Shown here piece by piece: positions 37,252 to 46,592 of a stretch of 64,000 nucleotides of DNA; position 1 is the stretch's first letter; each line of letters opens with the position of its first letter. The stretch spans positions 2,245,353 to 2,309,352 of the forward strand of contig NC_011831.1 of NCBI RefSeq assembly GCF_000021945.1, in the 5' to 3' direction. This DNA is from Chloroflexus aggregans DSM 9485. GTDB lineage: Bacteria; Chloroflexota; Chloroflexia; Chloroflexales; Chloroflexaceae. The notes below the pieces were generated by a model. That model did no database searches. It saw only the letters and a program-made list of their open reading frames with translations, and was not told where the DNA came from. A program made the translations under genes and the position numbers.

Positions 37252-39696
37252 TTATTGCGGCGGTGCAATCTCGAGGCGGCTAATCAGTTTGTTCTGATTC
37301 CAATCAGCCGCATTAACTTGCAACACGAAGTAGGTAGCAACCGTCGGGTCGCCCTTCGCGTTAAACTTGAACGTACCGGTAATGCCGGGGAAGGGCGGCA
37401 AATTACGGATCGCCTCCAGGACTTGGGCGCGAGTTGGCTTTCCACCGGCAGTGATCGCAGCCGACAAGATACCGGCAGCGCAAATGTTGGCTGCGTCGTA
37501 GGCTTGGGCCGAGAAGGGTGGAGCACCTTCACCGTAGGCAGCCTGGTAGTCGGCAGCATACTTCGCAGCCTTGGGGAACTGGCTCACCGGCGCAGCGACC
37601 GAGGTGTAGTACATCTTGTCGACGGCATCGCCGGCCAGCTTCGCCAACTCTTCGGAGTCGAGACCGTCGGGACCCATGAACTGAGCGGTGATGCCGCGGT
37701 CACGGGCTTGGCGGAAGAACGGACCGGCCTGGTCGTAAATCCCACCGAAGAAAATCAGGTCAGGATTGGCGGCCAAAATCGGCGTGAGGATTGCCGAAAA
37801 GTCACTCTTCTCTTCGGTACCCTCGAAGCCGAGCACCTGGATACCGTTCGCCTCTGCCGCTTTGCGGAAGAACTCGGCAACACCCTGCCCGTAGGCGGTG
37901 GTGTCGTGGATGATGTACACCGACTTAATCTTCAGCTCTTCGCGGGCGAACTTCTCGGCCACCGAGCCTTGCACATCGTCGCGACCGACGACGCGGAAGG
38001 CAACCTCATACCCACCCTCGGTGATGTTGGGGTTGGTATTGGCAGGCGAGACCATTGCCAGCCGGGCATTCTTGTAGTCCGGCAGGGCTGCCAGCGCCAC
38101 ACCGGAGTTCAGGTGCCCAACGACGCAGAGGATATCCGCGTCCGACACGATATTCTTCGCGTTCGCCGACCCAACCTCCGGCTTCGCCTGATCGTCGAAC
38201 GGCACGACCTCAAACTTGACTCCCAAGGCGCTCAGTTGGCTGTTAATCTCTTCGATTGCCAGCTCAACCGCATTCTTCATACCGGTACCGAGCGCAGCCT
38301 GCCCACCGGACAGCGGGCCTTGCGTAGCAATCTTGATCGTGCCGAGCTTACCGGCTACCGCGCTCAATTGTGCAGCCAGGGCTGCCAGATCAAACTCGGT
38401 TGTACCACCACCGGTCGTGCCGCCAGCAGTCTCTGCACCGGGCGGTGCAATTTCAAGTCGGCTCACCAGCCGGTTGCTGTTCCAATCAGCCGCGTTGACC
38501 TGCAACACGAAGTAGGTAGCGACCGTCGGGTCTCCCTTCTCATTAAAAGTGTACGTGCCGGTAATGCCCTTGTAGGCAGACAGCTTCTTGATCTCATTGA
38601 GAACCTGCTCACGAGTCGGCTTTCCACCGGCTGCCTTCGCCGCATTCGCAATCGCAGTAAGGCAGATACCGGTCGCATCGTAAGCTTGGGCCGAGAAGGG
38701 TGGTGCGTCTTCACCGTAAGCCGCCTTGTAATCGGCGGCATACTTTGCTGCATCAGGGAACTGGCTCACCGGCGCAGCGACCGAGGTGTAGTACATCTTG
38801 TCGACGGCATCGCCGGCCAGCTTCGCCAACTCTTCGGAGTCGAGACCGTCGGGACCCATGAACTGAGCGGTGATGCCGCGGTCACGGGCTTGGCGGAAGA
38901 ACGGACCGGCCTGGTCGTAAATCCCACCGAAGAAAATCAGGTCAGGATTGGCGGCCAAAATCGGCGTGAGGATTGCCGAAAAGTCACTCTTCTCTTCGGT
39001 ACCCTCGAAGCCGAGCACCTGGATACCGTTCGCCTCTGCCGCTTTGCGGAAGAACTCGGCAACACCCTGCCCGTAGGCGGTGGTGTCGTGGATGATGTAC
39101 ACCGACTTAATCTTCAGCTCTTCGCGGGCGAACTTCTCGGCCACCGAGCCTTGCACATCGTCGCGACCGACGACGCGGAAGGCAACCTCATACCCACCCT
39201 CGGTGATGTTGGGGTTGGTATTGGCAGGCGAGACCATTGCCAGCCGGGCATTCTTGTAGTCCGGCAGGGCTGCCAGCGCCACACCGGAGTTCAGGTGCCC
39301 AACGACGCAGAGGATATCCGCGTCCGACACGATATTCTTCGCGTTCGCCGACCCAACCTCCGGCTTCGCCTGATCGTCGAACGGTGCCAGCTCAACCCGG
39401 AAGCCGAGTTCAGCAAGTGGGCCAGACAGTTGCTTGACTGCCAGCTCGGCGGCATTCTTCATACCGGTACCGAGCGCAGCCTGCCCACCGGACAGCGGGC
39501 CTTGCGTAGCAATCTTAATAACTTGTGCCGGTGCTGCCGTGGTTGGTTGTGGCGCAGCGGTTGGTGCCGGGGCCGTGGTAGCCTGTGTAGCCGGCTGAGG
39601 GGTTGCTGTCGGCTGTGCCTGACCACCACCGCCACAGGCGGCAAGCATGGAGGCCAGCATACCGACCAGCAGGAACAGACTGATCGCACGCTTCAT
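37252..39696 (-). CDS. Tandem double LivJ-type substrate-binding lipoprotein
   Basis: 814 residues from ATG 39696 with AAGGAG upstream; the frame continues upstream to 39819 but the signal peptide fixes the start. Lipobox SMLAAC puts the lipidated Cys at 21, followed by a Pro/Thr/Ala linker. Two full Peripla_BP_6 (type I) domains follow, each starting KIATQGPLSGGQAALGTGMK and ending ISRLEIAPP, joined by a Gly/Thr linker (GGTTGGGTTEF). A single domain is normal; this gene has two fused in frame. The middle parts are identical over 629 bp while the ends differ by about 20%. It should feed LivHMGF. Two lobes may bind two ligands at once or differ in specificity. Confidence 0.93.
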   Translation of the reverse strand: MKRAISLFLLVGMLASMLAACGGGGQAQPTATPQPATQATTAPAPTAAPQPTTAAPAQVIKIATQGPLSGGQAALGTGMKNAAELAVKQLSGPLAELGFRVELAPFDDQAKPEVGSANAKNIVSDADILCVVGHLNSGVALAALPDYKNARLAMVSPANTNPNITEGGYEVAFRVVGRDDVQGSVAEKFAREELKIKSVYIIHDTTAYGQGVAEFFRKAAEANGIQVLGFEGTEEKSDFSAILTPILAANPDLIFFGGIYDQAGPFFRQARDRGITAQFMGPDGLDSEELAKLAGDAVDKMYYTSVAAPVSQFPDAAKYAADYKAAYGEDAPPFSAQAYDATGICLTAIANAAKAAGGKPTREQVLNEIKKLSAYKGITGTYTFNEKGDPTVATYFVLQVNAADWNSNRLVSRLEIAPPGAETAGGTTGGGTTEFDLAALAAQLSAVAGKLGTIKIATQGPLSGGQAALGTGMKNAVELAIEEINSQLSALGVKFEVVPFDDQAKPEVGSANAKNIVSDADILCVVGHLNSGVALAALPDYKNARLAMVSPANTNPNITEGGYEVAFRVVGRDDVQGSVAEKFAREELKIKSVYIIHDTTAYGQGVAEFFRKAAEANGIQVLGFEGTEEKSDFSAILTPILAANPDLIFFGGIYDQAGPFFRQARDRGITAQFMGPDGLDSEELAKLAGDAVDKMYYTSVAAPVSQFPKAAKYAADYQAAYGEGAPPFSAQAYDAANICAAGILSAAITAGGKPTRAQVLEAIRNLPPFPGITGTFKFNAKGDPTVATYFVLQVNAADWNQNKLISRLEIAPPQ
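37574..39384. repeat. 629-bp perfect direct repeat in the binding-protein gene
   Basis: Bases 37574-38202 equal 38756-39384 at every position I compared, with a displacement of 1182 bp. A further 60-bp identical block follows (38276-38335 and 39458-39517). Flanking homologous parts are only about 80% alike, which points to gene conversion rather than simple recent duplication. Confidence 0.9.
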
Positions 39697-39837
39697 AACC
39701 GACTTCTCCTTAGTTTCAAATCGGTAATCTGCCTTCCCCACGTGGTACTGATCACAACGTAAGAAACAAGTCGCACTTAGCCGACTTTGCGCACCATTGC
39801 GTCGTGAACAATTAACCACAGTGGATGACAGTAGGCG

Positions 39838-39866
39838 AATATACGCGATTCGCGTCAGTTTGTCAA
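39838..39866 (-). promoter_or_regulatory. Strong consensus promoter of the liv operon
   Basis: On the minus strand TTGACA (39866-39861), 17-bp spacer, TATATT (39843-39838). This predicts a leader of about 135 nt before ATG 39696. One of the best housekeeping promoters in the window, in line with an abundant binding protein. Confidence 0.8.
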
Positions 39867-39966
39867 GTAGGCTAGCCCCGGCTACAATAACGATGGCAGC
39901 GCGTCTTGTTGGTCAACAGGTCAATAGCGGTAATATGTTCTGTTGGTCTTTGAGGTATGTGGTACT

Positions 39967-40551
39967 ATGCACGATGACACACCATCGGTTCCATTTTGGG
40001 TGATCGGGCTTTTCGGTGCAGCGTTCCTCATCGGGTTGAGCATCTTTTTGCAACAATCCAACACCGTCGCACTGAGCGATCAATTTGCACGACAACCACC
40101 ACCGGTGTTGCCGCTGCCGGCGCTCCCACAGCTTGAGCTGAAGGATTTGGCGCCGGAGGCACAAGCAGCGGCACGTACTCTTTGGCAACAGCTTACAGAT
40201 GGTCGTCGCAGCCAACCCATCGATCCGGTTGCCCGCAACTCGCGCGTGCAGGTGACTATCGATGCCATCGAACCAATTGCCGGTGGCGTGAAAGTTAGGG
40301 GAACGGTGACGAACCTGACCAATGCCGATCTGATGGTGCCGATAAGTGCGTTCGAGTTGCGAGATAGTGCTGGCGAACGTTACCGTGCGCCGGGAACAAC
40401 GATTGCCAACTTGCCACCAGGTGGTTCAACCCCGCTTGAGTTGAGTGTGCCGTTGCCGGCAGGACGCGGATTGTTACTGATCACGGAGTTGCCGCCCGAT
40501 CCACCACTTGAGCAACGATTATTGATCGATGTGCAGGGAACACAACCATGA
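39967..40551 (+). CDS. Membrane-anchored protein of unknown function
   Basis: 194 residues from ATG 39967. One N-terminal helix (about 9-30), a Pro-rich linker (PPPVLPLPALPQ), then an outside beta domain with GVKVRGTVTNLTNADLMVPISAFELRD, typical of small FxLYD or DUF4352-like immunoglobulin-type modules. ATGA overlap with the next gene (yggS family) shows coupling. A role cannot be proposed from sequence. Confidence 0.7.
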   Translation: MHDDTPSVPFWVIGLFGAAFLIGLSIFLQQSNTVALSDQFARQPPPVLPLPALPQLELKDLAPEAQAAARTLWQQLTDGRRSQPIDPVARNSRVQVTIDAIEPIAGGVKVRGTVTNLTNADLMVPISAFELRDSAGERYRAPGTTIANLPPGGSTPLELSVPLPAGRGLLLITELPPDPPLEQRLLIDVQGTQP

Positions 40552-41276
40552 TTGAAACGCTGAGTCGGCGGCTAGCTGCCGTTCGTGAACAGATTGCTGT
40601 CGCTGCTGCTGCTGCCGGTCGTCAGGTTGATGAGATTCAGTTGATCGCGGTCAGTAAGACCCATCCACCTGAGGTTGTGGCAGCCGCAGTGGCAGCCGGT
40701 GTGACCGATCTCGGTGAGAATCGAGTGCAAGAGGCGCAACAAAAGATCGCGGCGTTGCACCATCTCCAACCACGCCCTCGCTGGCACCTGATCGGTCATT
40801 TACAGCGCAATAAGGCAAAGCTCGCCGTCAGTTTGTTCGATCTGATTCATTCGGTCGATAGTCTACGGTTGGCCGAGGCACTCGACCGGCATGCCCGTGA
40901 GCTTGATCGACGGATGCCGATACTGCTTCAGGTTAACGTCAGTGGTGAAGCGAGCAAAGAAGGTTTTTGGTTGCCCGGCGGAATCACCAACGATGCCGCT
41001 TACCGTGAACTATTGCCCGCTATCGAGGCCATTCTCGCATTACCGGCACTTGAAGTGTGCGGTCTGATGACCATCGCACCGATTGTCGATCACCCGGATG
41101 CGGCTCGACCTTACTTCGCCGCCTTGCGTGCGTTGCGCGACGATCTGGCCCGTCGTTACCCACAGGCAAGTTGGCGGGAGTTGTCGATGGGTATGAGTGA
41201 TGATTTGAGTGCTGCGATTGCCGAGGGAGCGACGATGGTGCGGATCGGGCGGGCGATTTTCGGCGAGCGCCATTAG
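40548..41276 (+). CDS. YggS/PROSC-family pyridoxal-phosphate homeostasis protein
   Basis: 242 residues, alanine-racemase-N fold with bound PLP. The PLP lysine is in [13 protein letters not shown]. Also [25 protein letters not shown], and [28 protein letters not shown], the full family signature. It balances free PLP and is not a racemase. Starts inside the stop of the preceding gene (4-bp overlap). Confidence 0.95.
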   Translation: MIETLSRRLAAVREQIAVAAAAAGRQVDEIQLIAVSKTHPPEVVAAAVAAGVTDLGENRVQEAQQKIAALHHLQPRPRWHLIGHLQRNKAKLAVSLFDLIHSVDSLRLAEALDRHARELDRRMPILLQVNVSGEASKEGFWLPGGITNDAAYRELLPAIEAILALPALEVCGLMTIAPIVDHPDAARPYFAALRALRDDLARRYPQASWRELSMGMSDDLSAAIAEGATMVRIGRAIFGERH

Positions 41277-41339
41277 ACGTGAGGTATCGAGGAGCAGCAG
41301 GCGTATCGGTATGAGCACGCTGTATCGAATGGAACGATC

Positions 41340-42404
41340 ATGAAACGGCTTCCTGATGATTTTACAATCCTGGCGCTTGAAACGTCGTGTGATGAGACGG
41401 CAGCCGCGGTCGTGCGTGGTGGGCGCACCGTGATCAGTAATATCGTCGCTTCACAAATGGCGACACATGAGCGGTATGGGGGTGTAGTTCCCGAAATTGC
41501 CTCTCGCCAACATATTCTTAGTCTGGCGCCGGTAGTACGGGCAGCGTTGGCCGCGCTTCCTAACGGCTGGAATGATGTCCACGCCGTGGCGGCTACTCAC
41601 GGTCCCGGTCTGAGCGGTGCGTTGTTGACCGGTCTCAATGCGGCCAAAGCTATGGCGTGGCAGCGTGGCTTGCCGTTTGTCGCGGTGAACCATCTAGAGG
41701 CCCATCTGTACGCCGGTTGGTTAGGCAGTGAGCCGCTGCCGCCATTCCCGCTCGTTGCTTTGTTGGTCAGTGGTGGGCATACCTTACTGGCCTTGATCCA
41801 CGATCATGGTCAATACGAATTGCTCGGTCAAACTCGTGATGATGCAGCCGGTGAAGCGTTCGATAAGGTAGCGCGAATTCTAGGCTTGGGATATCCGGGC
41901 GGGCCGGCGATCCAGGCTGCCGCGGCGCAGGCAACCCCAGGCGGGGTCTTGCCACGGGCATGGCTCCGCGATAGCTACGATTTCTCATTCAGTGGACTCA
42001 AAACTGCCGTCCTGCATCGCGTCCAGGATCGGTTGGCGCAGGCAGCCCGTCTCAGTGGACGAAAGGGTTCAAACGAAACACCGCAACTCGATGCGCCATT
42101 TGTTGCGCAGATGGCGTATGCGTTTCAAGAGTCGGTTGTTGATGTGTTGGTAACGAAGACGGTTGATGCAGCACGTCGCTATAAGGCGCAGGCGATCCTA
42201 TTGGCCGGCGGCGTGGCGGCGAACCGACGGTTGCGTGAAGAATTGAAGCGGCGCGCCGGCGTACCGGTACATCTACCGGCACTTGACCTCTGCACCGATA
42301 ATGCAGCGATGGTGGCAGCGGCTGCATTCTACCGCTTCCACGCCGGAGTACAACACGGTTGGGATGTGGATGTAACGGCGAATTTGCCGTTAGGGGCGTC
42401 GTAG
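41340..42404 (+). CDS. tsaD: tRNA N6-adenosine threonylcarbamoyltransferase TsaD
   Basis: 354-residue enzyme that forms t6A37 in tRNAs reading ANN codons. ETSCDETAAAVV opens the ASKHA fold. The metal-binding His are in VPEIASRQHI and NHLEAHLYAGW. SGGHTLLALI and GLGYPGGPAIQ follow, and the C-terminal ILLAGGVAANRRLREEL with CTDNAAMVAAAA is diagnostic. Partners TsaB, TsaC and TsaE are not in this window. Follows the YggS-type gene by 63 bp. Confidence 0.97.
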   Translation: MKRLPDDFTILALETSCDETAAAVVRGGRTVISNIVASQMATHERYGGVVPEIASRQHILSLAPVVRAALAALPNGWNDVHAVAATHGPGLSGALLTGLNAAKAMAWQRGLPFVAVNHLEAHLYAGWLGSEPLPPFPLVALLVSGGHTLLALIHDHGQYELLGQTRDDAAGEAFDKVARILGLGYPGGPAIQAAAAQATPGGVLPRAWLRDSYDFSFSGLKTAVLHRVQDRLAQAARLSGRKGSNETPQLDAPFVAQMAYAFQESVVDVLVTKTVDAARRYKAQAILLAGGVAANRRLREELKRRAGVPVHLPALDLCTDNAAMVAAAAFYRFHAGVQHGWDVDVTANLPLGAS

Positions 42405-42410
42405 GGGCAT

Positions 42411-42441
42411 AGTAGGGGCATAGCGTCGCTATGCCCCTACT
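42411..42441. terminator. Long hairpin between tsaD and convergent gene
   Basis: AGTAGGGGCATAGCG (42411-42425) pairs with 42427-42441 in a perfect 15-bp stem. It sits seven bases after the tsaD stop and includes the first stop-codon bases of the convergent gene. The half-site GTAGGGGCATA also occurs as a direct repeat just before it (42401-42411). Confidence 0.7.
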
Positions 42442-43075
42442 ACGACAACGGCACCGCCAAGATTTGATTCGCAATCCGCGCAATCGCTTCGCCGTAGTTA
42501 TGACCCGGGCTAGCCCATCCTGCACCACGCGCACCAAGTGGATTATGGGCGCGACCAAGTTGCTTGATCGTCTGCGCACTGCCGCGAAACGTGCTCGGGA
42601 AGGGTCGGTAGCTAAGGGCCTTGGCGATCAATTCGCGTTGCGGAGGGGTTTCACTACCTTCAGCAAGTGCGTAAGCGAGTAAGCGGCCAACATGGGCCGG
42701 AACAGCGTCATCGGCCCATGTTGCAAAACTGACGCCCGCTTCCCACCGCTGACGTTGGGGGTTGTAGGCCCACCCACGCAGATTGACGGGCTGCTGCTGT
42801 TGTGATTGCCCGGTTACCCCGATACCGGCGGGGTTACGTTGCGGGCGTTGACTCCAGAAGCTGGTCAGATTCCCCGTCTCATGAATCATTTGTGCCACCG
42901 CAATGAGGGGATCAACGCCGACCGTGAGACAAATGCGTACATATGCCGGGATAATAACATCGGCGACATCTTTCTCGGTATACTCGCCGTGCGGTCGACT
43001 AAGGATATAGCGGCTCATCTGATCCATAGCAGCCGTTTGCGGGCCAAGGATAGGACTGTCGGCAGTGTACATCAT
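42440..43075 (-). CDS. Glucosaminidase-type peptidoglycan hydrolase domain protein
   Basis: 211 residues from ATG 43075 (MMYTADSPILG), preceded by AAGGGGGGCC; a longer frame from 43156 lies partly in the upstream gene. It resembles the glucosaminidase (mannosyl-glycoprotein endo-beta-N-acetylglucosaminidase-like) fold: VDPLIAVAQMIHETGNLTSFWSQ carries the catalytic Glu, then NPAGIGVTG and VSFATWADDAVPAHVGRLLAYAL. No signal peptide is visible, so secretion is unclear. It ends the leftward gmk-yqeY-HD gene string, 13 bp after the HD gene. Confidence 0.75.
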   Translation of the reverse strand: MMYTADSPILGPQTAAMDQMSRYILSRPHGEYTEKDVADVIIPAYVRICLTVGVDPLIAVAQMIHETGNLTSFWSQRPQRNPAGIGVTGQSQQQQPVNLRGWAYNPQRQRWEAGVSFATWADDAVPAHVGRLLAYALAEGSETPPQRELIAKALSYRPFPSTFRGSAQTIKQLGRAHNPLGARGAGWASPGHNYGEAIARIANQILAVPLS

Positions 43076-43088
43076 CAATGGCCCCCCT

Positions 43089-45266
43089 TTATGTCCGAAT
43101 AAGCTGCGGTGCGTAGTCGACGCGGGGATGGTAGATCGATTGTAAATTATTGACAAAGACCGTCTTAATCTGCCGGAGTTCGCGCATCGTCAGAGGCGCA
43201 TCGTTCAGTTCCCCTTCCCGCACCCGGGCATCAATAATGGATTGAACAAGTTCGTCGAGGGTAACAGCGCCATTCGCCGAACGCTCGCCAACCTCACTAT
43301 TACGGGTCGCGATCAGCTTCCCATGTTGCGCCTTCGAACGCACGGTTGCTTCAACCGAATCGGCCAACATCAAAATTGCCTGTTCGCGCGTTTGTGGACG
43401 GGGCCCAGGATAGCGAAAGTCGCGTTCATCGACATTATCGTAGCGTTGCAGCGCTTGTTGGTAAAAATGGCGTACCAAGCCGGTACCGTGATGAGTGGCA
43501 ATGAAATCGATAATCTGTTCAGGTAAACCGGCGGCGCGGGCCATCTTGATCCCCTCACGCACGTGATCAATGATGATTTGGGCGCTAATGTACGGGTCAA
43601 GCTCATCATGCACATTTTCACGCCCCATCTGATTATCGGTAAAAAATGCCGGGCGAATCGTCTTGCCAATGTCGTGATAATAGGCAGCAACCCGCAGCAA
43701 GAGCGCATCGGCACCGATTGCCTCGGCGGCAGCCTCGGCCAGATTACCGACAGCCACACTATGGTAATAGGTCCCGGTCGCTTCACGGATCAGCTTACGT
43801 AGCAGTGGTCGTGAGGGATGCGCCAGTTCCATCAACTGCAATGCCGTCACTTGTCCGGCCAAGCGCGCTATCACATTGAACAGACCGAACGAAAGAATTG
43901 TCGTCAGACCGCCGTTCGTGAGAGCGCTCATGCTCGTGGTGAGCATCCAGCCGCTAAAACCAGACAGGCTAAAGATAGCTTGTTGACTAAGCCAGAAGGT
44001 CGTCTCAAGCCCGACAATCGTCGCGGTAATCCCAAGACCGGCGATCAAAAATGAGCGGAGCCGGTCGGCAGTGCGAACGAGCAAAATAGCACTTGTACAA
44101 CCGGCAAACAACGTGACGACCAACGTTAGATCGTTGCCCTCCAGGACACCGATGACGATAGCAGCCAGCAGACTAACGGCAAAACCGAGTTGGCCGGAAA
44201 AGACGACGGTGGTCACGACGGCGAGAGTGGCCAATGGAAAAAAGACGGGCCGTGCATCGTAGATGAGGAAGGTGAGACGGGCAAGGAGGAGAGTACCAAC
44301 CACGATACCGATCAACGTCAAGAGTGATCGGGTCTGGACAAGCAGGGATGGTTGAAAAACCCCGAGGTAACCGAAGAGTCCGGCGCTCAGGAAGGTTGCC
44401 AGGAGGCCATAACCGAGCAGTTCTGACCAACCAAGGGGGCGTGGCATCGCACCGGTTGCCTGCAATTTCTCGATATGGGCTGGAGTAACGATCTCGCCGG
44501 CGCGGATGATCATTTCACCGGCGAGCACCTTCACCTCTACCGGAGCAACCTGTGCGGCTGCATTTACCCGCCGTTCTTCGGTAGCAGCGATATCGAGGGT
44601 ACGATTGACGCGCAGAAAAGCGGCCGTTATCGTTTGTGCGAGTTCGCGTTGTACCGGATCAAGGTTCGTGGTTGCCAACCAGAACCCTAGCCAGCGTTCA
44701 CGGAGCTGGTTCAGCGCTCGCTCATCGACGGCATAATCGTAACGCTCGATTGCGCGGTCGTAGAGATTGAGAATGGTTGTGCGCAGAAGCGACCACTCCT
44801 CATCATCAAGCGATAGCAACAGACGAGCATGTTCGGTGGTGAGGGTAACATCGGCGCTCGGCAAATCTTGGAGAGCACGTAAGCGCGTTGCTTCATTAAG
44901 GGTAGGATCATTACGAATCCGCCCGATCATATCGAGCAGGGCAAAGAGGTTACGACGCTGATCAATCGGAATCTGCGGATCGTTAAAATAGACCAGATTA
45001 TCGGGATTATTTTCCGCCTGTTTACGCCGTTCGGCAGTCAGTACTTCGCTCGTATAGATGGCCTCATTCGGAGCGACAATACTCATAGGACTAGGTTGAC
45101 CCACCTGTAACCCGCTCGCGCCGGGGAGACGGAACGTAGACACTGCCCAGATTCCGGCCCAGAGGAAGAGCACCGCCAACGACAACCGTACTTGCACTCG
45201 TGAGAGAGTCAAGCGTGGTGGGTGGATCAACCTACGGAACGGGCGGTAGCGCGAAAGGGCTTTCAT
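43089..45266 (-). CDS. 7TM-HD phosphohydrolase (PgpH/YqfF-like)
   Basis: 725 residues from ATG 45266. An N-terminal helix, an outside 7TMR-HDED domain (about 50-270), seven helices (about 280-480), and a cytosolic HD domain with AYYHDIGKTIRPAFFTDNQ, THHGTG and LMLADSVEATVRSK. Such proteins hydrolyse cyclic di-AMP (PgpH) in Gram-positive bacteria. The HD metal residues are all present. Together with gmk and yqeY upstream it probably forms one transcript. Cyclic di-AMP as substrate is a family-based inference. Confidence 0.9.
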   Translation of the reverse strand: MKALSRYRPFRRLIHPPRLTLSRVQVRLSLAVLFLWAGIWAVSTFRLPGASGLQVGQPSPMSIVAPNEAIYTSEVLTAERRKQAENNPDNLVYFNDPQIPIDQRRNLFALLDMIGRIRNDPTLNEATRLRALQDLPSADVTLTTEHARLLLSLDDEEWSLLRTTILNLYDRAIERYDYAVDERALNQLRERWLGFWLATTNLDPVQRELAQTITAAFLRVNRTLDIAATEERRVNAAAQVAPVEVKVLAGEMIIRAGEIVTPAHIEKLQATGAMPRPLGWSELLGYGLLATFLSAGLFGYLGVFQPSLLVQTRSLLTLIGIVVGTLLLARLTFLIYDARPVFFPLATLAVVTTVVFSGQLGFAVSLLAAIVIGVLEGNDLTLVVTLFAGCTSAILLVRTADRLRSFLIAGLGITATIVGLETTFWLSQQAIFSLSGFSGWMLTTSMSALTNGGLTTILSFGLFNVIARLAGQVTALQLMELAHPSRPLLRKLIREATGTYYHSVAVGNLAEAAAEAIGADALLLRVAAYYHDIGKTIRPAFFTDNQMGRENVHDELDPYISAQIIIDHVREGIKMARAAGLPEQIIDFIATHHGTGLVRHFYQQALQRYDNVDERDFRYPGPRPQTREQAILMLADSVEATVRSKAQHGKLIATRNSEVGERSANGAVTLDELVQSIIDARVREGELNDAPLTMRELRQIKTVFVNNLQSIYHPRVDYAPQLIRT

Positions 45267-45288
45267 GGGCTTCTCTGGTAGGCGAGAG

Positions 45289-45840
45289 TTATGATGCACG
45301 TAACAATTCACGAGCAATCTGACTCAGCGTGCGATTTTCCGCCTTTCCCTTGAAGCGTTCGAGCAAAACCGGCATCACCTTCCCCATTGCAGCAGGACCG
45401 CTCACCCCCAATTCAGCAATGACTGCGGCCACGAGTGGGCGTAACTCCTCAGGACTGAGCATTTTGGGCAGGTATTCACTCAGCACAGCGATTTCAGCCT
45501 CTTCAGCCGCTGCAAGATCGGCACGGCCCGCCTTGTGGTAAATCTCGGCAGCATCACGCCGGCGCTTAATCTCACGGGCAATGACCGCCTCTTGTTCAGC
45601 CTCACTCAAAGCGGCGTGGCTATCGATAGAGATATTGGCCTTCGCCGCCTCGATGGCAGCCGGATCGCCGGCATGTTCGGCTTCGATAGCGGCGACGGCA
45701 GCATCAAACCGCTGCTTGGCCGCTTCGAGTTGGGCCGATTGGAGCGCAGCACGGGCAGCACGAATAGCATTGACACGCACTTTATCGCCGGTGCGCATCG
45801 CTTCTTTCAGATCGTTAAGTAGACGTTCTTGAATACTCAT
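45289..45840 (-). CDS. yqeY: GatB/YqeY-domain protein
   Basis: 183 residues from ATG 45840 with ACAGGAGGC upstream. Starts MSIQERLLNDLKEAMRTGDK and VRVNAIRAARAALQ, the family opening, and ends with the YqeY C-terminal region YLPKMLSPEELRPLVAAVIAELGVSG and MGKVMPVLLERFKGKAENRTL. About 40 residues longer than the usual 148, because of an insert (EAAKQRFDAAVAAIEAEHAG). Related to the tail domain of GatB and thought to bind tRNA. Confidence 0.93.
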   Translation of the reverse strand: MSIQERLLNDLKEAMRTGDKVRVNAIRAARAALQSAQLEAAKQRFDAAVAAIEAEHAGDPAAIEAAKANISIDSHAALSEAEQEAVIAREIKRRRDAAEIYHKAGRADLAAAEEAEIAVLSEYLPKMLSPEELRPLVAAVIAELGVSGPAAMGKVMPVLLERFKGKAENRTLSQIARELLRAS

Positions 45841-45900
45841 TGTGAGCCTCCTGTCGGTGATCATATCCGGTACACCACAGTGTTTAGGTTCGTGTCGTCG

Positions 45901-46530
45901 TTAGAGAATGACCCGACGTGGGTAGACACGAGCCTTTTCAGCACTAATGATGGCCCGGATTTGACCCACCGCTTCATCGAGACGGTCGGCGTGATTGATG
46001 ACCACGTAATCGAAATTGGGTAGCTGTGCCAGCTCATCGGCGACCATCGCCAAGCGTCGCTCTACCTCTTCCGGCGATTCGGTGCGTCGCAGCATTAAGC
46101 GATGCCGCAGTTCGTCGAGGGAGGCAGGGGCCAGAAAGATAAAGACCGCCTCAGGAGCTAACCGCTTGATGGTCGCTGCACCGTCGACGTTAATCCGCAA
46201 AATAACATCGCGTCCGCTGGCCATAGCCTGCCGAATCTCGGATTTGGGAATACCTTTATACTGACCGTATACCTCGGCCCATTCGAGCAGCTCATCGTTG
46301 TCGATCATCTCGCGGAAACGTTCGGCGGTCACAAAATGATAATCGACACCGTCGATCTCGCCGGGCCGTTGGGGGCGACTGTTAGCAGTCACGACAAAAT
46401 GAAACGGAAAACCCAGCTCACGCATCCGCATCAGTACCGAGTCTTTACCGACACCGGATGGTCCCGAGATAACTACGAGGAGTGGCTGCGGTGGTTTGCC
46501 TTGCAACACCGGATTGAGGAATGGTTCCAT
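45901..46530 (-). CDS. gmk: Guanylate kinase
   Basis: 209 residues. Converts GMP to GDP. P-loop SGPSGVGKDSVLMRM, GMP-binding segment VTANSRPQRPGEIDGVDYHF and VTAERF, EVYGQYKGIPKSEI, and ILRINVDGAATIK. The Lys-Asp-Ser after the P-loop glycine is a small variation of the usual KST. It is divergent from the rqcH gene (62 bp) and starts the leftward string of four genes. Confidence 0.95.
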   Translation of the reverse strand: MEPFLNPVLQGKPPQPLLVVISGPSGVGKDSVLMRMRELGFPFHFVVTANSRPQRPGEIDGVDYHFVTAERFREMIDNDELLEWAEVYGQYKGIPKSEIRQAMASGRDVILRINVDGAATIKRLAPEAVFIFLAPASLDELRHRLMLRRTESPEEVERRLAMVADELAQLPNFDYVVINHADRLDEAVGQIRAIISAEKARVYPRRVIL

Positions 46531-46592
46531 CGTTCACGCTCACCTTATGGTATCCTGCCGGTGCTATTGTCGATAATCCGTGTGGTTTGCGT

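Noticed and set aside
37255-39762. 835-residue open frame on the plus strand opposite the liv binding-protein gene
   Set aside because: It is a codon-usage shadow: its repeats mirror the two binding domains, it has no ribosome binding site or family motif, and the minus-strand protein has a lipobox and full domain structure.
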